Translations under genes and position numbers: made by a program
Notes under the pieces: generated by a model
What the model saw: only the letters and a program-made list of their open reading frames with translations
Databases searched by the model: none
Told to the model about the DNA's origin: nothing
Part shown: piece after piece, positions 17,067 through 25,303 of the stretch
Numbering within the stretch: position 1 is the stretch's first letter
Layout: every line of letters begins with the position of its first letter
From: Candidatus Gastranaerophilales bacterium
GTDB lineage: Bacteria; Cyanobacteriota; Vampirovibrionia; Gastranaerophilales; Gastranaerophilaceae
NCBI GenBank assembly: GCA_944323595.1
Contig: CALUTF010000013.1
Span: 1-44,077 of the forward strand
Length of the DNA stretch: 44,077 nt
Direction: 5' to 3'

Positions 17067-18869
17067 ATGAAATACAAAGAAAACGTAAGAAATTTTTGCA
17101 TAATTGCCCACATAGACCATGGAAAATCAACACTTGCCGACAGATTGCTGGAATTCACAGGAACTGTAGCACAGCGTGATATGCAGGATCAAATCCTTGA
17201 TTCCATGGACATTGAACGCGAACGCGGAATTACTATTAAACTCAATGCGGCAAGAATGAATTATAAAGCAAAAAACGGCAAAAATTATATTCTTAACCTC
17301 ATTGATACTCCGGGGCACGTTGATTTTTCTTACGAAGTTTCACGTTCACTTGCTGCCTGCGAGGGTGCACTCCTGATTGTGGACGCCACACAGGGGGTAG
17401 AGGCGCAAACTCTTGCCAACGTTTATATGGCAATTGAACAAAACCTTGAAATTATACCTGTTATCAACAAAATAGATTTACCGTCTGCGGATGTAGAAAG
17501 GGTTAAGCAGGAAATTGAAGAAATTCTGGGAATAGATGCCTCAATGGCAATCCCCGTCAGTGCCAAAGCTGGTATCGGGATAGAAGATGTTCTTGAAGCT
17601 GTTGTTGATTTCATTCCGCCTCCGGCAGATACAACCGATAAACCTCTCAGGGCTCTTGTTTTTGACAGTGCTTACGACCAATACCTAGGGACTTTATGCT
17701 TTTTCAAAATAATTGACGGTAAAATGAAACTCGGTGAAAAAGTTAAATTTATGGCGTCTGGCAAAGAGTACGAAATTGTTGAACTGGGATATCTTACACC
17801 TACAAGAGTACAGGTAGAAGAACTTGTCTGCGGAGATGTAGGTTATTTTGCCGGTTCTATAAAAGAATTAACGAGGTTTGTAGGTGATACGATAACAGAT
17901 GTTGAATTTCCGGCGGCAGAACCTCTGCCGGGATATAAAGAAGCTCTGCCTATGGTGTTTTCCGGAATGTATCCTGTTGATAATGATGATTACCATAACC
18001 TTAAAGAAGCTCTGGAAAAGCTTAAACTCAACGACAGCAGTATTACTTTTGAACCGGAAACATCAAGCGCATTAGGTTTTGGTTTCCGCTGCGGCTTTCT
18101 AGGAATGCTTCACATGGAAATCGCACAGGAAAGACTTGAGCGGGAATACAATCTTGCACTTGTTACAACCGCGCCATCAGTTGTCTATAAAGTGCACAAA
18201 ACTAACGGCGAAGTTGTTGAAATTGATAACCCTGCAAATCTGCCGCCGGCTCAGGTAAGAGATTTTATTGAAGAACCTTATGTAAGAGTACAAATAATTA
18301 CACCGAATGATTATGTCGGAACTCTAATGGATTTATGCCAGACCAAACGCGGAATTTTTCACAATATGACTTACCTTGATAAAGTCCGTGCCAGCCTTGA
18401 TTACGAAATACCTTTGAGTGAAGTTATCACTGACTTTTATGACCAGCTTAAATCACGTTCCAAAGGTTATGCAAGTCTTGATTATGAATTCAGCGATTAT
18501 AAACGCTCCAAACTTGTTAAGCTTGATATTATGCTGGCAGGAGAAGTCGTAGATGCCCTTTCAGTTATCTGTCACGAAGACAGCGCTTACTATATCGGAC
18601 AAAAATTAACAAACAAACTTAAAGAAATAATCCCGCGGCAATTGTTTGAAGTTCCTATTCAGGCAGCCATCGGCGGACGTGTAATTGCACGTACTAATAT
18701 TAAAGCAATGCGCAAAAACGTTCTTGATAAATGCTATGGCGGCGATATCACACGTAAACGCAAACTCCTTGAAAAACAAAAGAAAGGTAAAAAACGGATG
18801 AAATCCGTCGGACGTGTTGAAGTTCCGCAAGAAGCCTTTATGGCTGTATTAAGCCTGGATGATGATTAA
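17067..18869 (+). CDS. lepA: Elongation factor 4 (LepA)
   Basis: LepA is a ribosomal GTPase thought to aid initiation or back-translocation under stress. Starting at ATG 17067 gives 600 residues, against 599 in E. coli. The frame is open 12 codons further up, but those codons overlap the promoter and do not match the family. Near the N-terminus are the P-loop AHIDHGKST, the switch [10 protein letters not shown] and NKIDLP. The protein then shows EF-G-like domains and the LepA-specific C-terminus ending [17 protein letters not shown]. It is transcribed alone, divergent from the NTF2-like gene. Confidence 0.97.
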   Translation: MKYKENVRNFCIIAHIDHGKSTLADRLLEFTGTVAQRDMQDQILDSMDIERERGITIKLNAARMNYKAKNGKNYILNLIDTPGHVDFSYEVSRSLAACEGALLIVDATQGVEAQTLANVYMAIEQNLEIIPVINKIDLPSADVERVKQEIEEILGIDASMAIPVSAKAGIGIEDVLEAVVDFIPPPADTTDKPLRALVFDSAYDQYLGTLCFFKIIDGKMKLGEKVKFMASGKEYEIVELGYLTPTRVQVEELVCGDVGYFAGSIKELTRFVGDTITDVEFPAAEPLPGYKEALPMVFSGMYPVDNDDYHNLKEALEKLKLNDSSITFEPETSSALGFGFRCGFLGMLHMEIAQERLEREYNLALVTTAPSVVYKVHKTNGEVVEIDNPANLPPAQVRDFIEEPYVRVQIITPNDYVGTLMDLCQTKRGIFHNMTYLDKVRASLDYEIPLSEVITDFYDQLKSRSKGYASLDYEFSDYKRSKLVKLDIMLAGEVVDALSVICHEDSAYYIGQKLTNKLKEIIPRQLFEVPIQAAIGGRVIARTNIKAMRKNVLDKCYGGDITRKRKLLEKQKKGKKRMKSVGRVEVPQEAFMAVLSLDDD

Positions 18870-19066
18870 TTCTTATACTTGATTATCAAATCAATTCGTC
18901 TTTTTACTTTCAGCTTTTTTAATATAGCGCTGACATGTGCTTTTATTGTATGCTGCGTAACGAACATAAGTTCTGCTATCTCTTTATTTTTCTTCCCCTC
19001 TAGTAAATAAGTGAAGACTTTGAATTCTTTTTTGGTTAAGATTTCCTTTACTTCTTCAATGTCCAT
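18866..19066 (-). CDS. Stand-alone LuxR/GerE-type helix-turn-helix protein
   Basis: A 66-residue protein that is almost only a LuxR-type DNA-binding domain. [24 protein letters not shown] matches the first helices, and [20 protein letters not shown] is the recognition helix-turn-helix. There is no receiver or ligand domain, so it may act as a small dimer or be partnered by another protein. It overlaps the last four bases of lepA on the opposite strand. The ribosome site is weak. The target is unknown; the 408-bp divergent gap to the gene at 19475 is a natural candidate. Confidence 0.85.
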   Translation of the reverse strand: MDIEEVKEILTKKEFKVFTYLLEGKKNKEIAELMFVTQHTIKAHVSAILKKLKVKRRIDLIIKYKN

Positions 19067-19474
19067 TTTTTATTATTGCCCCAAAAATCTCTTTCCACCT
19101 CTTGTTTCATCTTATTAAAATATTACCAACAAGGCTATTAGCCGTTAGTGTATATTATCTTACCCTAAAGTATAGGAAATTAAAGCCGTTACACCGTCTG
19201 TAACAATGAAAACCCTTTGTATAAGCGATTTTTAGATAAAATGTTAACAAATGTAAAATAAATATAAAAAATATATACTGTTTGAGCAATTTTTATATCG
19301 AAAAATACTTTATATAAATACGAGTATAAAAACAGATTTATGAAAAGGAATTAGAAAATCAATAATTATGTAAATTAATGTTACAAAAAACACAAAAAAT
19401 AGTCTTTTTATTAAAGATTATTATAAAAAATACCGATTAAGAGAATGTGAGTAAATTAAAAACGGAGAAAAGAA
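19067..19474. other. 408-bp intergenic region without a gene
   Basis: A very A/T-rich divergent region between the LuxR-type gene and the 161-residue gene. I see no open frame longer than about ten codons, no tRNA and no strong hairpin. Several TATA-rich stretches could be promoters but none has a convincing -35 partner. The length suggests regulation for one or both genes. Confidence 0.6.
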
Positions 19475-19960
19475 ATGGGCGACAAAAGAATTAATCCATT
19501 TATTACAGGACAAGCACAATACCCTGTAAAAACCAAAAAATCAGAAGTAACCGAACAGACAGCACCTAAAGAAACTGTTGAAGTAAAAGAAAATCCGGCA
19601 GCAGGCAAGGAACCCAAAGTTGCAATGACTGACAGTGAACTAATCAGCGCATATTTTGGTTTTAGTTCATCAAAAGGCGTGGCATTAGACCCTGAATTTG
19701 CTTCCGTATTAGGTGAAGTTTTGACAGACAAAGAATTAGCCGGCGTAAAAAGATATAACGCTGTCGCTAACGAAAACAGAATTACAGCAGCAATCAGCGA
19801 ATTTGAATCATTTGTACCGGTATCTGCAGCAGATCAGGAAGACGCATTTGAAGCAGCTCTTGCAAATGTAAATCCGAAATTTGTTACACCGGAAATCAGA
19901 GCAAGAATTGCAGATAGTATGCCTGAAATTGAAGATCAATTAAATCCGTTTTTCACATAG
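19475..19960 (+). CDS. Small acidic hypothetical protein
   Basis: I do not recognise this 161-residue protein. The first 55 residues are a flexible Lys/Glu/Pro-rich part (KPETVEVKENP-like). Residues about 55-161 look alpha-helical and acidic (DSELISAYFGF, DQEDAFEAALANVNPKF, IADSMPEIEDQLNPFFT). There is no signal peptide, membrane segment or cysteine. An ACGGAG ribosome site lies 8 nt before the ATG, and an intrinsic terminator follows, so it is a single-gene unit with apparently good expression signals. Confidence 0.8.
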   Translation: MGDKRINPFITGQAQYPVKTKKSEVTEQTAPKETVEVKENPAAGKEPKVAMTDSELISAYFGFSSSKGVALDPEFASVLGEVLTDKELAGVKRYNAVANENRITAAISEFESFVPVSAADQEDAFEAALANVNPKFVTPEIRARIADSMPEIEDQLNPFFT

Positions 19961-19993
19961 AACTTATAAATAAACATTTACTCACACATAATC

Positions 19994-20021
19994 AAGGCTG
20001 ATATAATTTTCAGCCTTTTTT
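19994..20021 (+). terminator. Intrinsic terminator after the 161-residue gene
   Basis: AAGGCTGA (19994-20001) pairs with TCAGCCTT (20010-20017) and is followed by a T run. It ends just before the -10 box of xerD. Confidence 0.85.
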
Positions 20022-20038
20022 ATTTGCCCGAAAAGTAT

Positions 20039-20044
20039 TATAAT
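20039..20044 (+). promoter_or_regulatory. -10 box of xerD, leaderless position
   Basis: Perfect TATAAT ends 6 nt before the ATG at 20051. There is no ribosome site. The -35 region falls in the T run of the preceding terminator and is not consensus-like. Confidence 0.55.
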
Positions 20045-20050
20045 AAGTTC

Positions 20051-20911
20051 ATGAATGTTCAGGTTTTATCGGAATATCTGGAATATTTAGAGATTGAAAA
20101 GGGTCTCAGTGAAAACACTATAGAGGCATACAGGCGGGATTTGTCTGATTTTTTGGATTTTTGTGATATGGACGTCACAGAAGTTCAGAGAAACAATCTT
20201 AATTCCTACATAAGAAATTTGAGGGAAAAAGAATACTCCGCCACAAGCGTAATGCGGAAAATAGCATCCTTAAGGGGATTTTTCAAATGGCTTTGCGCGT
20301 CTGAGATTTGCAAAACAAATCCTACGTTGACACTTGAACAGCCCAAAGTTCCCAAAAGACTGCCAAAAGTTATGACAGTACAGGAGATTGAAACCATTCT
20401 GAACGAAAACCTGAACAAGCGAGAACGAGTTATTGTAGAACTTTTGTACGGATGCGGACTCAGAGTTTCAGAACTTGTAAACCTTAAAGTAAATGACTTT
20501 GACATTAAAGCAAAGTATCTTCAAACAACAGGAAAAGGCTCTAAAGACAGGATAGTCCCGCTCGGGTCAAAGGCAATTAGTGCGATAAAAGATTACATGC
20601 AGGAGCGTGATTTTACACTGAAAAAATTCCGCATAGACACAAAAAATCTGCTTGTTAACGAACACGGCAGAAACTTGTCTCGTCAGGATGTTTATAATTT
20701 TATAAAAGAACAGGGTAAAAAAATTCACAAACACATTTCTCCACATACATTAAGGCACAGTTTTGCGACGCATCTTTTGGAAAATGGGGCTGATTTAAGA
20801 ATAGTACAGGAACTTCTCGGGCACAGCGATGTTGCAACAACACAGCTTTACACTCATATAAGCAAAAAGCGGCTTAAAGAAGTTTATTTTGCAATCAATA
20901 ATGAGTCATGA
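20051..20911 (+). CDS. xerD: Tyrosine recombinase XerC/XerD
   Basis: Xer recombinases resolve chromosome dimers at dif during division. From ATG 20051 the protein has 286 residues. It has an N-terminal SAM-like domain (LSENTIEAYRRDLSDFLDF, closer to XerD than XerC) and a catalytic domain with R138 (YGCGLRVSE), K162 (GKGSKDR), H232 and R235 (HTLRHSFATH), H258 (LGHSD) and nucleophile Y267. An upstream TTG frame extension would run over the -10 box and lacks homology. No second Xer gene is seen here. It may be the only Xer of the organism, in which case the C/D label is arbitrary. bioD follows after 12 bp. Confidence 0.94.
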   Translation: MNVQVLSEYLEYLEIEKGLSENTIEAYRRDLSDFLDFCDMDVTEVQRNNLNSYIRNLREKEYSATSVMRKIASLRGFFKWLCASEICKTNPTLTLEQPKVPKRLPKVMTVQEIETILNENLNKRERVIVELLYGCGLRVSELVNLKVNDFDIKAKYLQTTGKGSKDRIVPLGSKAISAIKDYMQERDFTLKKFRIDTKNLLVNEHGRNLSRQDVYNFIKEQGKKIHKHISPHTLRHSFATHLLENGADLRIVQELLGHSDVATTQLYTHISKKRLKEVYFAINNES

Positions 20912-20917
20912 TAGTAT
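20889..20917 (+). promoter_or_regulatory. bioD promoter, leaderless, inside xerD 3' end
   Basis: -35 TTGCAA (20889-20894), a 17-nt spacer and -10 TAGTAT (20912-20917), which ends 6 nt before the bioD ATG. The only purine run before the ATG is 3 nt away, too close for a ribosome site. Confidence 0.5.
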
Positions 20918-20923
20918 AAGGCT

Positions 20924-21643
20924 ATGTTAGAGTTATACGTTAGCGGAACAGAACAGAATTCGGGAAAAACGTTTATCACTGCCGGTCTTGCTGCAACTAT
21001 GCAGTGTTTAGGGTATTCCACCAGCGTATACAAGCCTGTTCAGACAAATGCAATAGAAAAAAACGGATTTATACAGGCGCCTGATTTAGCTTACGTAAAA
21101 TTCATAGACCCGTATATCAAAACCTATTTCAGCTATCTTTTTACGCAGGATGCAGCACCGGTGCTTGCGGCAGGAACCTCCGGAACAGAAATTAAGCGCG
21201 ACAAAATCGTTCAGGATTACGAACAAATTTTCCACGAAAGTGAATGTATTATAACCGACGGTTGTCAAGGATTAGGGGCACCATTGACAGCGGATTTGCT
21301 CGAAGCCGATATTATAAAATCACTAGGATTGCCTGTATTGCTTGTAGTTTCGCCGGAAAAAACCACCATTAACAATATCATAATGACTTTAAACTTTGCT
21401 AAAACACGTGATATACCTGTAAGAGGAGTAATCCTCAATGAATACCCTGATGATACAGTCGATTTAAACATAAAAAATCTTCCGCGGTTAGTTGAAGAAT
21501 ACACAGACGCAAAGGTACTGGGAATTCTACAGCATATTGAAAACCTGAAAAACATAAGACCGGACGATTTGATAACAAACATTTTATACGGAATAGATGT
21601 TGAGAGCGTATTCAACATCAAGATTGCCAAGTTGAGTATGTAA
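20924..21643 (+). CDS. bioD: Dethiobiotin synthetase
   Basis: BioD makes the ureido ring of dethiobiotin from DAPA, CO2 and ATP, just before BioB. The 239-residue protein has the P-loop variant GTEQNSGKTF (8-17), the substrate-binding SVYKPVQT around residue 37, the EC-IITDGCQGLGAP stretch equivalent to the EGAGG loop, and the adenine-binding GVILNEYP. The fold is the standard BioD/MinD type. It starts 12 bp after xerD. No bioA, bioF or bioH is visible. Downstream is an 825-bp gene-free region with repeats and the oriC-like sequence. Confidence 0.92.
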   Translation: MLELYVSGTEQNSGKTFITAGLAATMQCLGYSTSVYKPVQTNAIEKNGFIQAPDLAYVKFIDPYIKTYFSYLFTQDAAPVLAAGTSGTEIKRDKIVQDYEQIFHESECIITDGCQGLGAPLTADLLEADIIKSLGLPVLLVVSPEKTTINNIIMTLNFAKTRDIPVRGVILNEYPDDTVDLNIKNLPRLVEEYTDAKVLGILQHIENLKNIRPDDLITNILYGIDVESVFNIKIAKLSM

Positions 21644-21708
21644 ATAATTAGTACACCTATCCCCGCACTGCTATATAAACATAATGATTAGCAAACGTAA
21701 CGTTTGGC

Positions 21709-21845
21709 AAACATGATGTTTGCATCAACACGACTCTTCAACATTGGAATTAGCGCCTGTATTATAGGTGTTCAAAAAATTTTCAACATCTTTTAACAGG
21801 CGGCTTTTGTAGAAAATTGTGTTTCCCTCCCCCTCGAGGGGAGGG
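21709..21845 (+). repeat. Composite intergenic repeat, module R copy 2
   Basis: It begins catgatgtttgcatcaacac, keeps cgcctgtattataggtgttc and ggcggcttttgt, and ends in a CCCTCCCC/GGGGAGGG hairpin around TCGA (21825-21845). It contains one TGTAGAAAA (21808-21816), which is the reverse of the 9-mer clustered at 22118-22361. Confidence 0.8.
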
Positions 21846-21860
21846 AGTAAGGGAGGGGCA

Positions 21861-21996
21861 AACATGATGTTTGCATCAATATGACTATTCAACTTTTAAA
21901 AAAGCCGCCTTTCGAAGATATTCAAGAAGTTTTTAATATCTTTGTTGTAGCGGCTTTTGTTGAAACCGTTGTTCCCTCTCCTTTACAAGGAGAGGG
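21861..21996 (+). repeat. Composite intergenic repeat, module R copy 3
   Basis: A direct copy next to copy 2, with the same tgatgtttgcatcaa start and the hairpin CCCTCTCCTT/AAGGAGAGGG at 21974-21996. Its middle differs from copies 1 and 2: AAAAGCCGC and GCGGCTTTT flank a nested AAGATATT/AATATCTT, so the centre can fold as a long cruciform. Confidence 0.8.
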
Positions 21997-22019
21997 CTAG
22001 GGTGAGGTTCTAATGTGTA

Positions 22020-22100
22020 TGTATTCTTTTATTAAATCAGGCTCTGTGATATTTTTACTACAACTGATTTATTTGCGGAATTATTCACCTATTCACTTTG
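22020..22100 (+). repeat. Composite intergenic repeat, module C copy 2
   Basis: It holds AAATCAG and CTGATTT arms around ctctgtgatatttttactac and ends ggaattattcacc. It aligns with 27477-27533, which has the same arms with loop ctctgcgggaattttactac. Confidence 0.65.
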
Positions 22101-22117
22101 CACTCTAATTTAATCTT

Positions 22118-22361
22118 TGTAGAAAACTCTGTAGAATACTGTAGAAAAATTTATTGTTTTCTACAAGAAAGTATTGGTTTATATATTTTTCTTTTTTTCT
22201 ACAGAAAAACATCAAAGTTTTCTACAAAATTTTCTACGATGAAAACTATTGTCCTGCAAAACTTTCCTGTGTTTTTCTACAAATAATTGGAGCTTATTAT
22301 TACTATTAAATATTTATATTATTTATTATTAATAAATTAATAAGAAAAAATAAGTAGAAAA
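22118..22361. other. Candidate chromosomal replication origin (oriC)
   Basis: Nine 9-mers equal or close to TTTTCTACA lie in 244 bp just upstream of dnaN. Exact copies on plus are at 22157, 22195, 22218 and 22273; exact copies on minus are at 22118 and 22140. One-mismatch copies are at 22130 (minus), 22230 (plus) and 22353 (minus). Next to them, 22294-22353 is A or T at 58 of 60 positions, fitting a DNA unwinding element. The motif differs by one base from the cyanobacterial-type DnaA box TTTTCCACA. dnaA is not in the window. Gene direction favours minus on the left and plus on the right, but not strictly. Confidence 0.75.
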
Positions 22362-22433
22362 CTTAAAGCAAATCTTTGTTAAAAATGTTTACGCTGTTTT
22401 TGGAATTTAATACAGACACAAACATTTTTATAC

Positions 22434-22461
22434 TATAATTTTAATAATTAGAAAAGAGGAG
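22434..22461 (+). promoter_or_regulatory. dnaN -10 box and ribosome site
   Basis: TATAAT at 22434-22439 and a strong GAGGAG at 22456-22461, 7 nt before the ATG. This is a conventional led transcript, in contrast to the leaderless neighbours. Confidence 0.6.
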
Positions 22462-22468
22462 TAAGGAT

Positions 22469-23590
22469 ATGAAATTTGTTGTAAAAAAAGAGGATTTATA
22501 TAACGGGATTAAAATAGTAGAACGTGCTACAAGCATGAAAGCTCTGCAGCCGGTTTTGTTGAATATTTATATTGAAACTATTGATACATCTGCGATTAAA
22601 CTTATTGCAACAGATTTGGATTTTACAGTGACAGCTGTTGTTGATGCTCAAATAGAAGAAGCGGGAAAAATTACTCTTCCGTCTAAAACTTTGAATGAAA
22701 TTGTTTCCAAAACAGGTAATGAATTAATTACATTCTCAATGTTGGAAAGTGAAACTATTGTTAATATTAAAGCCCAAAATTCATCTTTTGATATTATCGG
22801 TATTGCAGCATCAGAATTTCCTCCGGAAATTGCAAATGTTGAACTTCATGAAGAAAACAGTTTTGAAATTGCAGTGAAACCTTTGACAAAAGCTGTTAAA
22901 CAGGCAGGTTTTGCAGCAGCGGGATACGAAACCAGTAATCTGCTTTCCGGTATTGTCTGCGATATCCGCGATGATATTCTGGAAATTGCATCAACCGATG
23001 GTAACAGACTTGCAAGAGTCAGAGAAAAAATAGTTAACAAAGACGGTTGTGCTCACCAGTTGATTATCCCGTCTAAAACTCTTAACGAATTTATTAAAAT
23101 GGCAGCTTTCATTGAAGATGAATCTGTTAGAATTTATATAGAAAAATCTAAAATTATTTTCAAAACAGAAAAAACAACAACAATTTCAAGACTTCTGGAG
23201 GGGCAATTCCCTAAATATAACCAGTTAATTCCTAACGAAAGCCCGAAAGAAGCTCTTGTTAACGTTTCTAAATTTATCTCTGCTCTTGAAAGAGTTGCCA
23301 TTATGGTTAACGAAAAAACAAATATTGTAAAATTTGATTTTGCCGATAATGTACTGACTCTGGCTGCAGATACTCCTGATGCAGGTAAATCAGAAGAACA
23401 TATTGATATAGATTATACTTCTGAACCAATTACTATTGCTTTTAATTACAAGTTTATTCTTGATGCTTTGAAAAATATTGAAAGCGACGAGGTTAAAATT
23501 GGCTTAAATTCAAGCTTATCTGCAACTGTTTTGAAACCAAACAGTGAAGATGACTTTGTTTGCCTGATTATGCCTGTTCAAATCAGATAG
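22469..23590 (+). CDS. dnaN: DNA polymerase III beta subunit (sliding clamp)
   Basis: DnaN forms the ring-shaped dimeric clamp that tethers DNA polymerase III. The 373-residue length is standard and the three repeated clamp domains can be followed: MKFVVKKEDLYNGIKIVERATS at the start, TLPSKTLNEIVSKTG in domain 1, GYETSNLLSGIVCDIRDDILEIASTDGNRLA in domain 2 and the C-terminal VCLIMPVQIR end. It is preceded by the oriC-like region and heads a tight plus-strand cluster: the next gene starts 14 bp after its stop. dnaN next to the origin without dnaA recalls Synechococcus elongatus. Confidence 0.97.
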   Translation: MKFVVKKEDLYNGIKIVERATSMKALQPVLLNIYIETIDTSAIKLIATDLDFTVTAVVDAQIEEAGKITLPSKTLNEIVSKTGNELITFSMLESETIVNIKAQNSSFDIIGIAASEFPPEIANVELHEENSFEIAVKPLTKAVKQAGFAAAGYETSNLLSGIVCDIRDDILEIASTDGNRLARVREKIVNKDGCAHQLIIPSKTLNEFIKMAAFIEDESVRIYIEKSKIIFKTEKTTTISRLLEGQFPKYNQLIPNESPKEALVNVSKFISALERVAIMVNEKTNIVKFDFADNVLTLAADTPDAGKSEEHIDIDYTSEPITIAFNYKFILDALKNIESDEVKIGLNSSLSATVLKPNSEDDFVCLIMPVQIR

Positions 23591-23604
23591 GAGGTTTTTG
23601 TAGT

Positions 23605-24009
23605 ATGTCATCTTTAAAAGATAAAGCAATAGACTATTTTATGAATGGTTATTCCTGTTCAGAAAGTATAGTTCAGGCTGCAATAGATGACGGACTCTGT
23701 GATGAGTCGCTTTTGCCTGTTGCTACATCTTTTTCCGGAGGAATGTCTTCAGGTTGTGTCTGTGGAGCTTTAGCGGCAGCACAAATCATATCCGGATATA
23801 ATTTCGGGCGTAATAATTCAAAGAATAATCCTGTTCAGGCAAGAGAAAATGCAAAAGCTCTTGTTGAAAGTTTTAAAGAACGTAACAAAGCTACCTGCTG
23901 CAAAATTCTTTCAGGCGGTCGTCAGGGAATGGAGAGAAAAATTCATTGTCAGAAAATGGTTGGCGATGCTTGCGAACTTGTAGAAAACATGTTTAAGGCG
24001 GTTGTTTAA
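23605..24009 (+). CDS. C_GCAxxG_C_C family redox-type protein
   Basis: A 134-residue member of the C_GCAxxG_C_C family, small cytoplasmic proteins proposed to be redox active or metal binding. Conserved elements are NGYSCSESIVQAA, the core SGCVCGALAAAQIISG, KATCCKIL and HCQKMVGDACELVE. The start at ATG 23605 is chosen because GGAGG ends 10 nt upstream; the frame is open further into dnaN. The gene overlaps neither neighbour, and crcB begins on the base after its stop. The reason for its place between dnaN and crcB is not clear. Confidence 0.88.
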   Translation: MSSLKDKAIDYFMNGYSCSESIVQAAIDDGLCDESLLPVATSFSGGMSSGCVCGALAAAQIISGYNFGRNNSKNNPVQARENAKALVESFKERNKATCCKILSGGRQGMERKIHCQKMVGDACELVENMFKAVV

Positions 24010-24384
24010 ATGCAAAATATTCTTGCAATATTTTTAGGAGGTGGAACAGGAGCTGTTTTAAGATATTTAACAGGTATTTTTATGTTAAAAAATTTGAGCG
24101 TAAATTTGCCGCTTGCTACTTTTTTTGTTAATTTTGCCGGCAGTTTTATTATTGGTATTTTGTATGTATTTTTTATTGATAAACCTGAAATAAATCCTGC
24201 ATTGAAATTATCATTGACGGTAGGCTTTTGCGGAGGGCTGACGACTTTCAGTACCTTTTCTCTGGAGTTAACCGAAATGATAAAAAATTCGCAGTTTCTT
24301 CATGCAGGAATTTATTCATTTTTGAGTGTAATAGTTTGTGTAATGGCTGTTTATGCGGGAGTATGGTGTGCAAAATTTATATAA
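24010..24384 (+). CDS. crcB: Fluoride channel Fluc/CrcB
   Basis: CrcB exports fluoride as a dual-topology dimer in the inner membrane. The 124-residue protein has four hydrophobic segments and the family motifs GGGTGAVLRYLTG, the TM3-type NFAGSFIIGIL and GFCGGLTTFSTFSLE with the conserved Phe and Thr of the pore. The ATG follows the previous stop directly, with AAGGCGG as ribosome site, so it is probably translated from the dnaN-led transcript. I saw no fluoride riboswitch upstream. Confidence 0.96.
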   Translation: MQNILAIFLGGGTGAVLRYLTGIFMLKNLSVNLPLATFFVNFAGSFIIGILYVFFIDKPEINPALKLSLTVGFCGGLTTFSTFSLELTEMIKNSQFLHAGIYSFLSVIVCVMAVYAGVWCAKFI

Positions 24385-25216
24385 CTTCGACAGATTAAAT
24401 TTTCTTACTGCAGGTATGCCTTTATCTACGGGAAAAGGCAGTTATAAGCGGGCTTTTGAAGTTTTAAAAGAAATGGATTTAGATGGCATGGAACTGGAGT
24501 TTGTCCACGGTGTCAGAATGAATGATGCTACAAGAAAACTTGTGGCTGAGTCTGTTAAACAAAATAATTTTTACCTCACCGCGCACGGTCCTTTCTATAT
24601 AAACTTAAACTCCAAAGAAGATGATAAAGTTGATGCCAGTGTGCAAAGAATAATTGAAACAGCTCTTGCTGCAAAAGATACAGGCGCTTTCAGCATAACA
24701 TACCATGCTGCTTTTTATATGGGGCAAGATAAGGATATTGTATTTGAAAAAGTAAAAAAACAAACTGAAAAAATTATTGAAATAGTAGAAAAGGAAGACA
24801 TCAAAACCTGGATAAGACCTGAAACGACAGGTAAACCTACTCAATGGGGTGATTTAGATGAAATTATAAAGCTGTCAAAAGAATTTAAACAGGTTCTTCC
24901 TTGCATAGATTTTTCTCACCTGCATGCAAGAACGGGCGGATTGGAAAATACTTATGATGAATTCTGTAAAACTCTTGAAAAACTTGCATCAGAACTTGGT
25001 GAGTATGCTCTGCATAATTTCCACGGTCACCTTGCCGGTATTGAATATACAGCAAAAGGAGAGCGTTTCCATCTTAATCTTGAAGATTCAGATATGAATT
25101 ATAAAGAGCTTTTAAAAGCTATGAAAACTTTTGGTGTGAAAGGTGTTTTGACCTGCGAAAGTCCAAACATTGAAGAAGATACAAAGCTCTTGAAAGATTA
25201 TTACATGAGTATTTAA
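24368..25216 (+). CDS. Xylose-isomerase-like TIM-barrel protein (AP endonuclease 2 family)
   Basis: A 282-residue TIM-barrel protein related to endonuclease IV and sugar isomerases, a metal-dependent fold. Visible are LTAGMPLSTGKGSYKRAFEVLKEMDLDGMELEFVHG at strands 1-2, YLTAHGPFYINLN (metal His), YHAAFYMG, RPETTGKPTQWG (Glu), CIDFSHLHAR (Asp, His), ALHNFHGH and VLTCESP (Glu). These fit the trinuclear metal site of endonuclease IV. The start is set at GTG 24368 because GGGAG lies 6 nt upstream; ATG 24353 is the alternative. It overlaps the crcB end by 17 bases. DNA repair or sugar metabolism cannot be told apart from sequence. Confidence 0.82.
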   Translation: MQNLYNFDRLNFLTAGMPLSTGKGSYKRAFEVLKEMDLDGMELEFVHGVRMNDATRKLVAESVKQNNFYLTAHGPFYINLNSKEDDKVDASVQRIIETALAAKDTGAFSITYHAAFYMGQDKDIVFEKVKKQTEKIIEIVEKEDIKTWIRPETTGKPTQWGDLDEIIKLSKEFKQVLPCIDFSHLHARTGGLENTYDEFCKTLEKLASELGEYALHNFHGHLAGIEYTAKGERFHLNLEDSDMNYKELLKAMKTFGVKGVLTCESPNIEEDTKLLKDYYMSI

Positions 25217-25261
25217 TAAAAAATAATTTTTATAAAAGTTGCGTAAATTAATTAATACCCC

Positions 25262-25303
25262 TTGAAAAAAACTGAAAAAAATGTTATACTACTAATGTAG
25301 TAT
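25262..25303 (+). promoter_or_regulatory. Promoter and palindromic operator candidate of the GGDEF/HD-GYP gene
   Basis: -35 TTGAAA (25262-25267), a 17-nt spacer and -10 TATACT (25285-25290). A perfect 18-bp palindrome, ATACTAC-TAAT-GTAGTAT (25286-25303), covers the -10 and the start site, a good position for a repressor. Confidence 0.65.

Noticed and set aside
22118-22361. Recurring TTTTCTACA could be a CRISPR array
   Set aside because: The repeat is only 9 bp, occurs in both orientations and spacing is irregular (10 to 72 bp); no cas genes are present.
23945-24010. Fluoride riboswitch before crcB
   Set aside because: crcB starts on the base after the preceding stop codon, leaving no room, and no matching structure is visible in the coding sequence before it.
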